The position numbers and the translations under genes are program-made. Shown here in pieces: positions 1-10,295 of a stretch of 64,000 nucleotides of DNA. This DNA comes from Trifolium pratense (Eukaryota > Streptophyta > Magnoliopsida > Fabales > Fabaceae): positions 42,958,338 to 43,022,337 of the forward strand of contig NC_060059.1 of NCBI RefSeq assembly GCF_020283565.1. The letters run 5' to 3'. The notes under the pieces were generated by a model. That model saw only the letters and a program-made list of their open reading frames with translations. It searched no databases and was not told the DNA's origin. Every line of letters begins with the position of its first letter. The stretch's first letter is position 1.

Positions 1-899
1 CTTAGGGACAAATATTTAAAGTGTGAGAGATTAAAAATGAATATTTACTCAAAATTTAAAGCTAAATATATTTTTAGTTCTTATAAAAAAACTTTTTTTT
101 AGTCCCCTTACTAATATTTTGCATATATATGTTTAAAATATTGTAAACATCTCTTAGGGACAAATATTTAAAGTCTATATATTTTCATACTTAAAAAACA
201 AATTAGTTCTTTTATTATAACAAGTCAAAAACTAATTTATACTCAATATAAAAAGTGTCAAAAAATTGTAAAATACAAAAATGATTATTCACTCTAAATA
301 TAATTAAAAATAAAAAATCATACAAATATAAATAAATAATAATTCCTTTATGAAAAAAAAGAAAGTAACAATAATCAATTTTAGTGAAAAAAATAATATC
401 AATTTATGTTGATATATAACCCATCAAGGTGTGAAACATATACATCGTTTAAGAGAGAATAATTAATTCATTCGTCTCGTTCAAAGAAAACTCATTCTCA
501 CACTTTAGCATTGCATTTTCATACGAATAATGCTAATCTGTGCGCGAAATGTTAATTTTTTTTTGTATGGTATTTCTATTTTTTTTGGTACAATACTTTT
601 TATTTATTTAACGTTAACTATATACTATTATTACTATATGGTTTTCAATTTCATCGATTTGGTTTAGTTTTGAAAAAATAATATAAAGTTTAGGCCAGTT
701 GATTTTTTCAAAATAAAAGCATATTAATCTCTTTTTCTTTTTTTCTGGTACAAAAGAGGGGCAAAGCCGCGAAAGCAAAAGAAAATAAGAAACTAAACGA
801 ACACACTTTGAGGCATGCAAGTGCCGGAAAAGTCATAAAAAATGAGACTTTGTAACCCTCAAGGAGGAGTCTAAAAAATATGCAAATCAAAGGAATTAA
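1..899. other. AT-rich intergenic DNA, no gene seen
   Basis: Very AT-rich sequence with short A and T runs. Short open frames on the minus strand at about 614-890 have no recognisable domain and look like chance. The phrase ttagggacaaatatttaaag occurs twice (from positions 2 and about 153), so a short local repeat is present. No promoter, RNA gene or TIR could be supported. Confidence 0.5.
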
Positions 900-1850
900 A
901 GGTTAAATTGAAGTTCGCTAACCAACCGGCAGATCTGCTTCCTTCTCGTCAAGTATGGTTAATCTGGACTTGCCAATCCAAGTTCTTGAGAGCGCGAATG
1001 CGCCCGATTAGCGTTGTAATCCTTCTGTTGACCTTGCAATTTTATGTGACCATGTCAACTAGCACATTTGAATCACTTTCCACTTGAAGATGAGTAATTC
1101 TCTGTCTTCGCGCTAAATCCATTCCAATGTAAATGCCTCACATCTCGACATGGAGCACATCACAAGAGCCAATTTTGCGGGCAAAGCTACTCACACAAAT
1201 ACCATTGTTGTTGCGGAGGAGTCTGCCACATCCGAAAGATGAATTGAATTTTTATGAGCGTCATCACAATTAAGCTTGAACCATCCTTCCTGAGGTTGCT
1301 TGCTTCCAACCAATGAAAATAATATCATTTCGACGAGTCCATCCATCCAAATGAGTTTGCTCGCATCTATAAATCTCCATAGACATCTTGAGAATCACAT
1401 GAGTTGGGTTGTTGGGACGCCGAAAATCCTCTTAAAAAATAATCTTATTTTTCCACATCGACAAGTGTCAACACGTTATCATGAAAATAGTCTTCCATTC
1501 TCTATTATGTGCTCTCTCCATATTATCCAATATCCATTCCCTGCAAGTCAACGAAAAGAAATTAGTAATATGATTAGAAGTCACTAGCTTGATCCACATT
1601 TGGATTGCATAGACGAAATCCCTCAAAATATGGATAATAGTCTCATCTTCATTCCCACATGTAGGGCAGATGGGGTCGATACCATTTCTCTGTCTGCTTC
1701 TGCGGTAGTTTGTTAAAAGACGTTCATGAGAAGCAATTCACATAAATATTTGTATTATATGAGGTCCTTTCCAGTTCCACAAACTTTTTCAATTTCATGC
1801 GAGATAATTATCACGCTGAAGATAATTATCGTTTGCTTGCCGCATAATAA
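900..1850 (-). mobile_element. Decayed LINE (non-LTR) 3' region: zf-RVT plus RNase H
   Basis: Read on the minus strand, about 1720-1560 encodes a zinc-finger-like stretch (DPICPTCGNEDETIIHIL) typical of the domain that follows reverse transcriptase in plant LINEs. About 1280-900 then encodes an RNase H-like segment starting GWFKLNCDDAHKNS and including LLIFKWKV in place of the usual hxVExDS core. Several stops and frame changes interrupt it, so it cannot make a protein. It lies head to head with another LINE piece that starts near 1918 on the plus strand. The family call is from recalled domain features; the limits are approximate. Confidence 0.7.
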
Positions 1851-1917
1851 AAATGACTATAAAGTTGTTATAGTAACTAAGTAAGGTTCTACAATCTTAA
1901 ATAATCGAAGCAAGGGT

Positions 1918-2225
1918 TCAAATTTTGAAGTCTAAGTACAAGTGTGGCAGTAGAACGGTCCCTGATGTTAAAACGAAGCAAAATTGCTCAATCACTTGGA
2001 GGGGAATTCTAGCAGTTTGGAAAGATATGCTATTTGGGATACAATGGAATGTTGGAGACGGTAAAAAATTCACTTTTGGACAGATCCTTGGCAGCCCTCT
2101 GGTATTGCTCACGTTGACAGAGCAAATAAACCAATCACTGACACTCAGCTGAACGCTATGTTAGCATATTTCTCTTATGACAACGGCAATTGGTTAAATA
2201 TAAGACAATTTGGAGGAGCATAAAG
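1918..2225 (+). mobile_element. Decayed LINE fragment, plus strand
   Basis: The plus-strand frame SKYKCGSRTVPDVKTKQNCS, followed by TWRGILAVWKDMLFGIQWNVGDGKKFTF, matches the region between reverse transcriptase and zf-RVT of plant LINEs. There the motif normally runs VGDGxxxxFWxDxW. Here the frame slips just after KKFTF, and the rest (AHVDRANKPITDTQLNAMLAY) continues in another frame. The copy is truncated on both sides. It is oriented opposite to the fragment at 900-1850, so two independent insertions or a rearrangement are needed. Confidence 0.65.
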
Positions 2226-3052
2226 AGTTTTACTTTTGCCATCTACTAATTTTGGGCATGTCCTACGAAATTATCATACTACTCCTGTCCGCTACTTAGG
2301 TCATGGAATACTGTCCGAAATTTAAGTGACGGACGTGTTAAAATTCTTTAGTTTTTGAACCAGTTGAGATCTCACACCCTATCAAGATTTTTATAACGTC
2401 CGCTACTTAAGTAGCGGATGTTATAAAAATTTCTCATTTTAGTAACTTTTGTAATATTTTAATTATGAAAGTTGTACTTCAAATACGAAAGTTGAACGTG
2501 AGACTTTTTATGAAAGTTGTACTTCAAATGTGAGACTTTTTCCTTTATATAAGAAAGTTGTACTCCCTCCGTCCCAAAATATAAGCAAAAAATGGTCAAC
2601 TAAAATGGATGTATTTAGACTAAATTTTTAACCAAATACATCCACTTTAGTTGACCAGTTTTTGCTTATATTTTGGGACGGAGGGAGTACTTCAAATGTG
2701 AGACTTTTTATTTTATATATGAAAGTTCAAATGTGGGACTTTTTGCTTTATATATCAAAGTTGTACTTCAAATGTGAGACTTTGTACTTCAAATGTGAGA
2801 CTTTCATAATTCTGTCCGATGCTTAAGTATCGGACGTTGTAAAAATGAGATTTTTTTGAGTTAAAAACACCCTACCAAAATTTTTATAACGTCCACTACT
2901 TAAGTAGCAGATGTTATAAAAATTTTGGTAGGATGTTTTTAACTCAAAAATTACTCATTTTTTACATGTCCGCTACTTAAGTAGCGGAAAAGTAAAATGG
3001 AAAACTCGTAGGACGCACAAGTGACCGGTAGGATGGGAAAAGTAAATCTCAT
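2224..3052. mobile_element. TIR element with internal hairpins (about 830 bp)
   Basis: The left end (gagttttacttttgccatc) and the reverse complement of the right end (gagatttacttttcccatc) form imperfect terminal inverted repeats. Inside, a near-perfect foldback built on ACGTCCGCTACTTAAGTAGCGGA occurs at about 2389-2431 and 2883-2925, with a shorter copy at about 2968-2990. Between them is a tandem repeat based on gttgtacttcaaatgtgagac. No coding capacity is seen. A related right end occurs at about 10600-10760. No target-site duplication could be recognised, so the superfamily is open. Confidence 0.6.
2563..2687. mobile_element. Stowaway-type MITE nested in the TIR element
   Basis: A 125-bp foldback. 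It begins CTCCCTCCGTCCCAAAATAT and ends with the exact inverse (ATATTTTGGGACGGAGGGAG), flanked by TA on both sides (2561-2562 and 2688-2689). The CTCCCTCCGT terminus and TA duplication are hallmarks of Stowaway MITEs (Tc1/mariner). It sits inside one unit of the gttgtacttcaaatgtgag tandem repeat, so the empty site is visible in neighbouring copies and the insertion is younger than the repeat. Confidence 0.93.
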
Positions 3053-3587
3053 TGGATATGAAACCAAAGACATAATTAAGATCATGAATTTTGTCCATAA
3101 CAACTTGTCTCAAGTTAGGTTGTAATTTATATAAGTTGAAAAGTTTTGAACAAAAAGCTTTCTCTTTACATGTTATTGCTTTGATAATGAAAACTCACTA
3201 AAATCAACTAAATCTGTGGCCATGTAGTCAAGTACCACTGAGGGTGATAAACATGATACTATGCCTATAATTTCTTTGACATGAAAGAAGACAAGTTACA
3301 ACTACATATGACAAGCTTTATGTGCCTGTACTGACTTTCTATGGAACTGCAGGAAAAGAAAAACAGAAATAAAGCCTAATTTACCCCCCTTTGCCAATAA
3401 ATATATCATGAATCATATGACATCCATCACCCTCCCACCTTTTTATTGGTTGTAATTCTTCTCTGAATAAGGGATTTCAATGGATTGACCTACTCTCCAG
3501 GACCATTTTAGGTAATAATATAAACTTCAATTGGTAGGCTATATCTATGAACAAATCAGAAGAGACAAAAACATATATTAGACAGAT

Positions 3588-6500
3588 CTACTTCCACGGC
3601 GGTTGCTGATGTTTGTAGCCAAATGGATAGGTTTCCCAGCAGCTACCATCTGGTTCTTTTCTTTTCCCACCGACCCCTGAACTTGAGGATTGTTGAAGGG
3701 TCCTATCCTCCATAGCTCTGCTCTGACCAGGAAACAAAAATGGCCTTGTAGCCAATGCATCTCTATTCCCGCCATCAATCAAGTAGCCAGAGTTAAGATC
3801 AAAGTTGGGACGGGAAGGTCCAACACCATTTAAACCAAGTTGCGTACCGGGCATGCTCATAATATACGGGGGCTGAGCGTACGATGACAGGACAGTTGAT
3901 GAAGATCCCCCAACTTGAGGCACAACTGGGGCTCCTCTTGAGTCCACCATATATGGAATTGTACCACCTGATCCATAAGCGGCTGGCGAAAAAGACAAAG
4001 AGGGCATTGACGCCAGTCCATTATATCCCAAAAAAGTTGAATGATTGTAGGACACCGCAGGGCCCATCCCTGAAACGCCACCTGATCCTGGCATCATTGT
4101 AAGATCCATTGCAGGCTCAACAGCCTTGCCATTTGGCAAAGACCAAATTTGAGGAACATGCTCTCTTCTACCAACTTCCACCTTGGCACCCAAAATAGAT
4201 ATTGCAGGCGCGTCAGATTTGGAAAGTCCATATGCTTCGATGCTTGAAGAAGATTTAATAGGCCCTTGGTCCACCAAATCAGTTTGAAAGTATGGTCTAT
4301 CATTCAAATCAATGTTTCGAACTGAAGGCTGCATTGACGACGAAGATGATGCAGGTGATGGGCTCGAATAGCCATTTCTTCCAAAGAAGAGCTGCCCCTC
4401 CATCCTCTGATATGAAGGTTGGGTATTATCACCATCATCACCAGCACTGTTCAAATCTAATTCAAACCTCCTTGATCTTTTAGGGCTATGTTCCACTGAT
4501 GATTGCCCAGAAGGCAGGCTTGAAGATTCACCAATTTGTTTTACCAATTCTTCTTCACCCCCAGCCACATTTAAATCAAAATCAAGAAAATCCTGCCTCT
4601 GTTTTGAAATATCAGAGTTCCCACCAGCAGAAACAGTCTTTTGATTATCAGAAATTTTACGAGGTGATGCAGGACGAAAGGCACTGGTGGCAGCCGACCC
4701 TTTCCATCCAAGTGTTCCTTCAAACTGTAAAGGGGCTGTTGGCAATCCTGAAGTCTGTGCAGGTTTTGAAGCAGAGACAACAGGTATCGGTGTTGTAGAT
4801 ATGGTATTTGCAGAAACATTCACATCATCAGAACCATATTCTTCATTAAGATCAAAGGTGCAAAGGCTTTTCTCTGAATTACCTCCTGGATCTTGAGCTG
4901 CTTCAGTCAATTGCGAGGACTCCAAGTCAGGGATACATTCTGGCTCAGCCATAATATCATCTGAAACACTCATATGCTTCTTCTCAGGACATGCCTCAGC
5001 AGAGTTGCTTTGCCTGAATGACACCTCCTCAGGTAGGGCACAAGCAAGGTCATCATTTTTCCCAACAGAATCGGGGCTGCCAGCTTGCCTGATTCCACCT
5101 TCTGAGATTTTCTCTGAAGAAGAGTTATTGAGTTCTCTCTCAACTTCCTGAGCAACTTGTCGAGCGACTTGTAAAGCATCAACAATACCATACTCAAGTT
5201 CAATGTCAGAATTCTTGTTAACAATGTTAGAATTCTTGTTAACAATGTTAGGGCTTCTGGAACCTTTGCTCTGTTTGTAGGAATCAGAACTATTTGAGGT
5301 ATCATCATCTTGATCAGAAACTGGGTCCTTGTCTTCCTTTACAGATCTGGCATATTTTCTATCAACTTCCTGAGCAACTTGTCGGGCGACTTCCAAAGCA
5401 TCAACAATACCATACTCAAGTTCCATGTCAGAACTCTTGTCAATAATGTTGGGGCTTGTGGGATCTTTTCTTTGTTTAAAAGAATCAGAGCCATTTGAGG
5501 TATCGTCACCTTGATTAGAAACTTGGCTCTTGCCTTCTTCCTTCACCGAAGCTTTGGATAGTTGTGGATTGCTAGAATTCGTGGTTCTGGAACCATCCAA
5601 CACATTCATTCTATCAGAGGCACGCGTTCTCATGCTACAAGAAACAATTACTCTATCACTAACACCATCTTCATTGCTTTTAACTTTATGTTCCAAAGAA
5701 GATTCAGGCATTATTGGTGCAGGCACAGGCTTAACTTTTGCTTCACTAACACCAACAGAAACAGTTTCATGCTTAGGACTTATTGGTGCTCCTATTTTTT
5801 CTGCAGGGCCATTATCATTCAATTCTTGCTTCTCCTTCATGGATAGGTCATTTAACTGTAAATCATCTGGTTGTTCTCTAAGTTTCGGTACAGGTAAGTT
5901 ATAGATCCCAGACGATGTCAACTCACCTTCACTTGCGGGAGCATTTTCTTGAACAGAAGTCAAAACAGTAGCAAGATGGTTTGACCGCTCTTTGTTATCT
6001 TCACAATCCAAACTTACAGAGGATTGGTGTGCATTGTCAGAACTCTCTTTCTTTACATTAGCAACCTTATCTGGTATCTGAGTATCCGAGCTTCTCAATA
6101 TCGACTTCTCACCCCCTTCAAGTTGCAGCACATGATCATTGTCATTACTAGCCTCATCCACTGAAGACAACTGGCCTTCCTCCTTAAGATTCTTATCACT
6201 CATATGGTTTCTTTGACCAGTATCCATATCATGAGTTTCAGCATCTCCGTTTTCAACCCCTTTCCACTTGTCAAATAATCCTCTAGCTCTATCTTGAACC
6301 TTGGAGCTGTGATGATCAAGAAGGTTACTTACAGTGGCCCAAATTCCTGATGTAATTGGCTTTTCACTGTCTAGATATAGCTTTTCAATTGCTCGTAACA
6401 TTGCAGTAATTGACTCTTCCACGAAACCATCATTTGTATCAGCACCAAATTTTTGAGCATCAGTTAACCATTTATCGATGAACCACAGTCCATCTAATTG

Positions 6501-6701
6501 AATAAAAAGGTCAAGGCAATCTTTATTCTCTGTAGCAGCAATAGTGCTTGCAACAGCAGCCCACTGTCTCATTGTATCACCAGTGATCTTCACAACGCTG
6601 TCTTGCTCCTTCTTCATTACAGAGACCAATTCCTGCACCCGAGAAGGGGCTATGAGCCCATCTTTCATCTCAGTCAAGGTAAAGAAGTCTTCAAGAGTCA
6701 T
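3588..6701 (-). CDS. TFIIS N-terminal (LW) domain nuclear protein, 1037 aa
   Basis: One long coding exon. Residues about 58-146 (NKDCLDLFIQLDGLWFIDKW through VQDRARGLFDKWK) form a TFIIS N-terminal helical bundle (LW domain), a protein-binding module of RNA polymerase II elongation factors. The rest is low-complexity and Ser-rich, with five DLN motifs (FDLNEEY about 615, FDLNVAG about 705, LDLNSAG about 744, IDLNDRP about 795, FDLNSG about 964). DLN motifs resemble EAR repression motifs. Starting at MTLEDFF and lacking a BAH domain, it looks like the Arabidopsis At4g24200 type rather than the longer BAH-TFIIS protein SUO. A duplicated segment (ELEYGIVDALxVARQVAQEV) lies at about residues 390-525. 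The start is the first ATG without a following stop; an AUG-UGA lies 12 nt upstream in frame. A role in transcription or RNA control is inferred from the domain only. Confidence 0.88.
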   Translation of the reverse strand: MTLEDFFTLTEMKDGLIAPSRVQELVSVMKKEQDSVVKITGDTMRQWAAVASTIAATENKDCLDLFIQLDGLWFIDKWLTDAQKFGADTNDGFVEESITAMLRAIEKLYLDSEKPITSGIWATVSNLLDHHSSKVQDRARGLFDKWKGVENGDAETHDMDTGQRNHMSDKNLKEEGQLSSVDEASNDNDHVLQLEGGEKSILRSSDTQIPDKVANVKKESSDNAHQSSVSLDCEDNKERSNHLATVLTSVQENAPASEGELTSSGIYNLPVPKLREQPDDLQLNDLSMKEKQELNDNGPAEKIGAPISPKHETVSVGVSEAKVKPVPAPIMPESSLEHKVKSNEDGVSDRVIVSCSMRTRASDRMNVLDGSRTTNSSNPQLSKASVKEEGKSQVSNQGDDTSNGSDSFKQRKDPTSPNIIDKSSDMELEYGIVDALEVARQVAQEVDRKYARSVKEDKDPVSDQDDDTSNSSDSYKQSKGSRSPNIVNKNSNIVNKNSDIELEYGIVDALQVARQVAQEVERELNNSSSEKISEGGIRQAGSPDSVGKNDDLACALPEEVSFRQSNSAEACPEKKHMSVSDDIMAEPECIPDLESSQLTEAAQDPGGNSEKSLCTFDLNEEYGSDDVNVSANTISTTPIPVVSASKPAQTSGLPTAPLQFEGTLGWKGSAATSAFRPASPRKISDNQKTVSAGGNSDISKQRQDFLDFDLNVAGGEEELVKQIGESSSLPSGQSSVEHSPKRSRRFELDLNSAGDDGDNTQPSYQRMEGQLFFGRNGYSSPSPASSSSSMQPSVRNIDLNDRPYFQTDLVDQGPIKSSSSIEAYGLSKSDAPAISILGAKVEVGRREHVPQIWSLPNGKAVEPAMDLTMMPGSGGVSGMGPAVSYNHSTFLGYNGLASMPSLSFSPAAYGSGGTIPYMVDSRGAPVVPQVGGSSSTVLSSYAQPPYIMSMPGTQLGLNGVGPSRPNFDLNSGYLIDGGNRDALATRPFLFPGQSRAMEDRTLQQSSSSGVGGKRKEPDGSCWETYPFGYKHQQPPWK

Positions 6702-6764
6702 ATTGTTTCACATAAGCTTCCTCAATGTGTCAAGGCTGTCCTTTTGGCACACCAGAACTTTTTC

Positions 6765-8702
6765 CTGCATTAATATTTGGGATTTAAGAGAAAATTTTCA
6801 AAAGCCCGCACTGCAAAATATAATAGCAAAGTAAGTATGACTGTTATTAACACAATATTCTGAACAAGCAGTTTAATGTTTGCAAAGTATTTAAGGAAAT
6901 TCACTTCACACAGATTTATAGCAAAAAATAAAGTTCCAGATTACAGTAATAGTATTGCAAAATATCATTAATAGATTATATCACCAAAATTTTCAGTCAT
7001 ATTCTAGTCTTAAGACACCAGAAATAAAGACAGAAGTGGATAACAAAGGCTAAACCACAACGAAAACTATGAAAGGTCCTCAATTAAAGTCTCATACAAT
7101 ATCACAGGAACAAGATAGAGAGAAAAAGTATTCACAGTGAAGGATAATGGCAACAAAACAAGATAAAAGAAGAGCATTCCTGTGTCCACTGTCCAGACCT
7201 AACAAATTATTCTCATCCTATATCAAACAAATCCTTGTCCCTGGAATCTAGTCGATAAGCCCACATGACCAATGGCTTTCTTTGTCATAAAGCAGTAGGG
7301 GGAAAAAATAGTTAACCGAAAAATTTTGTCAACTACAAAATACTTACAGATTTACTAATGCAAATCATTTACAAAGATCAGCTACTCTATCATATCACAA
7401 ATTAGTCACAGTTTATATGGGGAAAATCAAGTTTATTGAAGATGTTAGAAAATTATATGTCTGATGTGATAAATATAAACGATGATTTGATAATTAAATG
7501 GAAGGTTAGTCTTTCTATCTATTATTGTTACTGAATACTATGAATTCTCAAGATCCTACTATTTGATGGTTTGATCAATAAAAGATTATAGCAAAATGTA
7601 GTCATTTTTGTTACTATAATGATAATCCAATAGATATATGATGCAAATTTATAGTTTGGACAGTTCCCAACCCTATTATAATTGGGAAAGAAAGTGTGGG
7701 TCTGAAGTTACTTTTAAATCTATATAATTCTAAAGAAAAATTCTCAAAATCAGCTTTTTACAGTGACAGCAGAGACGCATTTCAATATCTATATTAACAA
7801 AATCGATAACGAAAACAATTGCAGAATCTTAACAATTGCAGAATCTTAGTTCTAATTAACAAATATATGCATTAATGAACCCTGCATCACTCCATAAGCA
7901 ACTGCAGCAATTGCGCCATCACAACAATGTCGAATAAAAAGTCAAATTGTCAACATGGAAACATCTTTGTTTAACATTTATTTCAATTGAATGTAGAATT
8001 CTAGCACCACCCCCCAAAATTTGTCGTTTTTTAAAACTGATTTGGATCAACACGTGCGGAGTTAATGAGCACAAGTTTGGAAGACCCTAGAGTTCAGTCC
8101 ATGTAACAAGTTTGACATTGGAACATGGTTTCGATATTGAATTATCAGAGCAAATAATAATAACAACAATAGAACATAATTAACTACATGAATGAATATC
8201 CAAACCTAAATCTATCAACGATAAGATTAGCAATCACTTCAAGAGCAGGTATCAAGTCACGCTTAAAAAGAAAAAGCTGTAACTACCAAATCAATATTAA
8301 TTCATAGTGCAAGTCTGCAACAACCAAATCAGAATCCCCAACACAAAAATGTAATTCACTTAATTTAATTAACAAATAAATCATGATTAAAAACAGATTC
8401 AGAACCATATTAATTTTCAATTTCAACAAAGTATAGCATATAAATTCTGATGTAAAAGGGGAAAAATAAACCTAATTGCAAAACCCTAAATTCGAAGTTT
8501 TTTTATAGAAGAAAATAAAAACACTTAAAAGATTAAAAATTGAATTGTTGTATTGAAATGTAAAAATGAATGAAGTTAATACGAAACAATAAATCATAAT
8601 GAAAAAGGTGAGATTCGTAACGAGAAACGCAAATCACAAAAAAAAAAAATGAAATTAAGAGTAAGAGAGACAAAAATTGAGGTAGAAAGTGATGAGTTTT
8701 AC
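6765..8702 (-). other. Intron in the 5' leader of the TFIIS-domain gene
   Basis: On the minus strand a donor GTAAAACTC follows CACCGAG at 8702/8703, and an acceptor ATTAATGCAG lies at 6765, directly before the exon that carries the start codon at 6701. The nearly 1.94 kb between them has no conserved coding segment; BAH-like coding was looked for and not seen. The upstream exon (8703 to about 8900) carries no usable ATG-led frame and contains a telo-box (AAACCCTA, 8720-8727) of the kind found near start sites of plant housekeeping genes. Splicing is inferred from consensus sites only. Confidence 0.6.
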
Positions 8703-8899
8703 CTCGGTGAAACAAATCGAAACCCTAGCAGCTATGTTTCAGCTGCAAAAAGGAAAAATTCGACAGTCTTAGGTTGTGGAGAAATTCTAGAATGTTCTGT
8801 TTTGGAATTGTATTAGGTTGAGTGAGTTGGTTGTGTTGTGTTGGAAGAATGAATATTAAAAGAAGAAATTGAAAATGAAGAAGAATAAGAAAGTGTTTA

Positions 8900-9778
8900 G
8901 TAGTTGTTGTTGTTCATGAATATTTTCATTTTCATCTTGGAAAATACCAAATAATATTCGGTGAAGATGATTTGATTTGATTTATTTTTTTTGTGAATTT
9001 TTTGGTTTGTAAGTTAAGTTGGGCATTAACACGTGCGACGCCATAACTTGTTTGGAAATGATGTGACGTGAGCTTGCGTGTGACTTTATTTATTTTTATT
9101 AAAAATCTAATTTCATTTCATATCTACTAGTACTATTTCAATATCCCTTTCTCCATTAATCTACTATTTCAATGTCCCTTTCTCCATTAACAAATGTATC
9201 TATCTAGTATTACTACTTATACATTTGGTAAAGAACAAGTACAATGGTTATTGAATGTACACTTTTTTTTTTTTTTACAATTTAGTTGATAATGGTATGA
9301 TGTTGATTAACATCTGTAAGTCTATTTTTTTTTACGTGATTCGTAAAACAGTAAGGATTGGATATAACAATACAAGATAGAATAATATAATACATTACAT
9401 GACAAAACTGTATCGGGGACATATAAGACGATAATATTTTTATATTCGAAAATAAAATTGGTATTTTTGTATTTTTTTTACAGTTGTACTGTGGACAAGA
9501 AGTTGTCTCGTGGTTCAGTGAGGACAAAAAAAATTATTTTTGTCCTGCCCCTTGCTACCTAATTTGTCCAGTCCCATAACCAGTTTCAAATCAAACAGGG
9601 TACGATAAAAGTTGTCATATCCAATCCTCTATTTTTTAGCAGATCAAACGCACCATAAGTATGTAAGTCTATTTATAAAATAAAATACATTTTATTTATG
9701 AAAGCGTGAATATATATTGTAAATATTGATTGATTTTCTATTTTCAATATGAATACAAATATAATCTCTATATAAATA
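8900..9778. other. Promoter side of the TFIIS-domain gene and AT-rich spacer
   Basis: Non-coding. The part near 8900-9050 is the likely promoter of the minus-strand TFIIS-domain gene. The rest is AT-rich with a short direct repeat (tatttcaatatccctttctccatta, about 9134 and 9167). No coding region, TIR or RNA gene was recognised. Confidence 0.4.
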
Positions 9779-9903
9779 CTCTCTCCGTCCCAAAATATAG
9801 GCAAAAATGAGTCAAAGAAACTTGATGTATTTGGTTAAAAATTTAGACCAAATACATTAATTTTTATTGACCAACTTTTACTTATATTTTGAGACGGAGG
9901 GAG
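9779..9903. mobile_element. Stowaway-type MITE, 125 bp
   Basis: Foldback with ends CTCTCTCCGTCCCAAAATAT and the inverse ATATTTTGAGACGGAGGGAG, flanked by TA (9777-9778 and 9904-9905). It has the same length and internal order as the copy at 2563-2687, including the central atgtatttggttaaaaattta stretch, so both belong to one family. The termini have a few mismatches, so it is older than the first copy. Confidence 0.9.
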
Positions 9904-9992
9904 TAATTATATAAAGATTCAATCATATGATATTTATAACACTGAAAACTCGTTCAACTGTTATTTAGTTGTCCGTTATCATATTAGAGATA

Positions 9993-10295
9993 CTCCCTCC
10001 GTCCCAAATTATAAGGGAAAATAAAAAAAAATCACACTTATTAAGAAAAAGTAAAAGATGAGAATTTGAAGTATGTTTTTGTGGGTTTTCCTTGGAATAA
10101 GTTGCATAGGAAGATGTAAAAACAATTTTTATTGGTTGTTGTTTATTGAGAAAATGAGAGAGAGAAGAAATTAAATGCAATTTGCATTTAATTTTATGAA
10201 AATAAGGAAAAAACATTCTTTAAAATAATTTTTTCTCTTATAATTTGAGACAAAAAAAATGGGTTTTTTTCCCTTATAATTTGGGACGGAGGGAG
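9993..10295. mobile_element. Longer MITE with CTCCCTCCGTCCC ends
   Basis: Left end CTCCCTCCGTCCCAAATTAT, right end inverse ATAATTTGGGACGGAGGGAG, about 303 bp. The left side is preceded by TA (9991-9992); the right side is followed by GA, so the TA duplication is not clean. Ends and length differ from the 125-bp family. The interior is AT-rich and non-coding. Confidence 0.8.

Noticed and set aside
3857..5904. Plus- and minus-strand frames overlapping the TFIIS-domain gene
   Set aside because: Shadows of the 1037-codon frame; no domain and no independent start or splice evidence.
6765..8702. Hidden BAH-domain exons upstream of the TFIIS domain (as in SUO)
   Set aside because: No BAH-like coding found on the minus strand; the sequence is AT-rich and full of stops, so it is treated as a leader intron.
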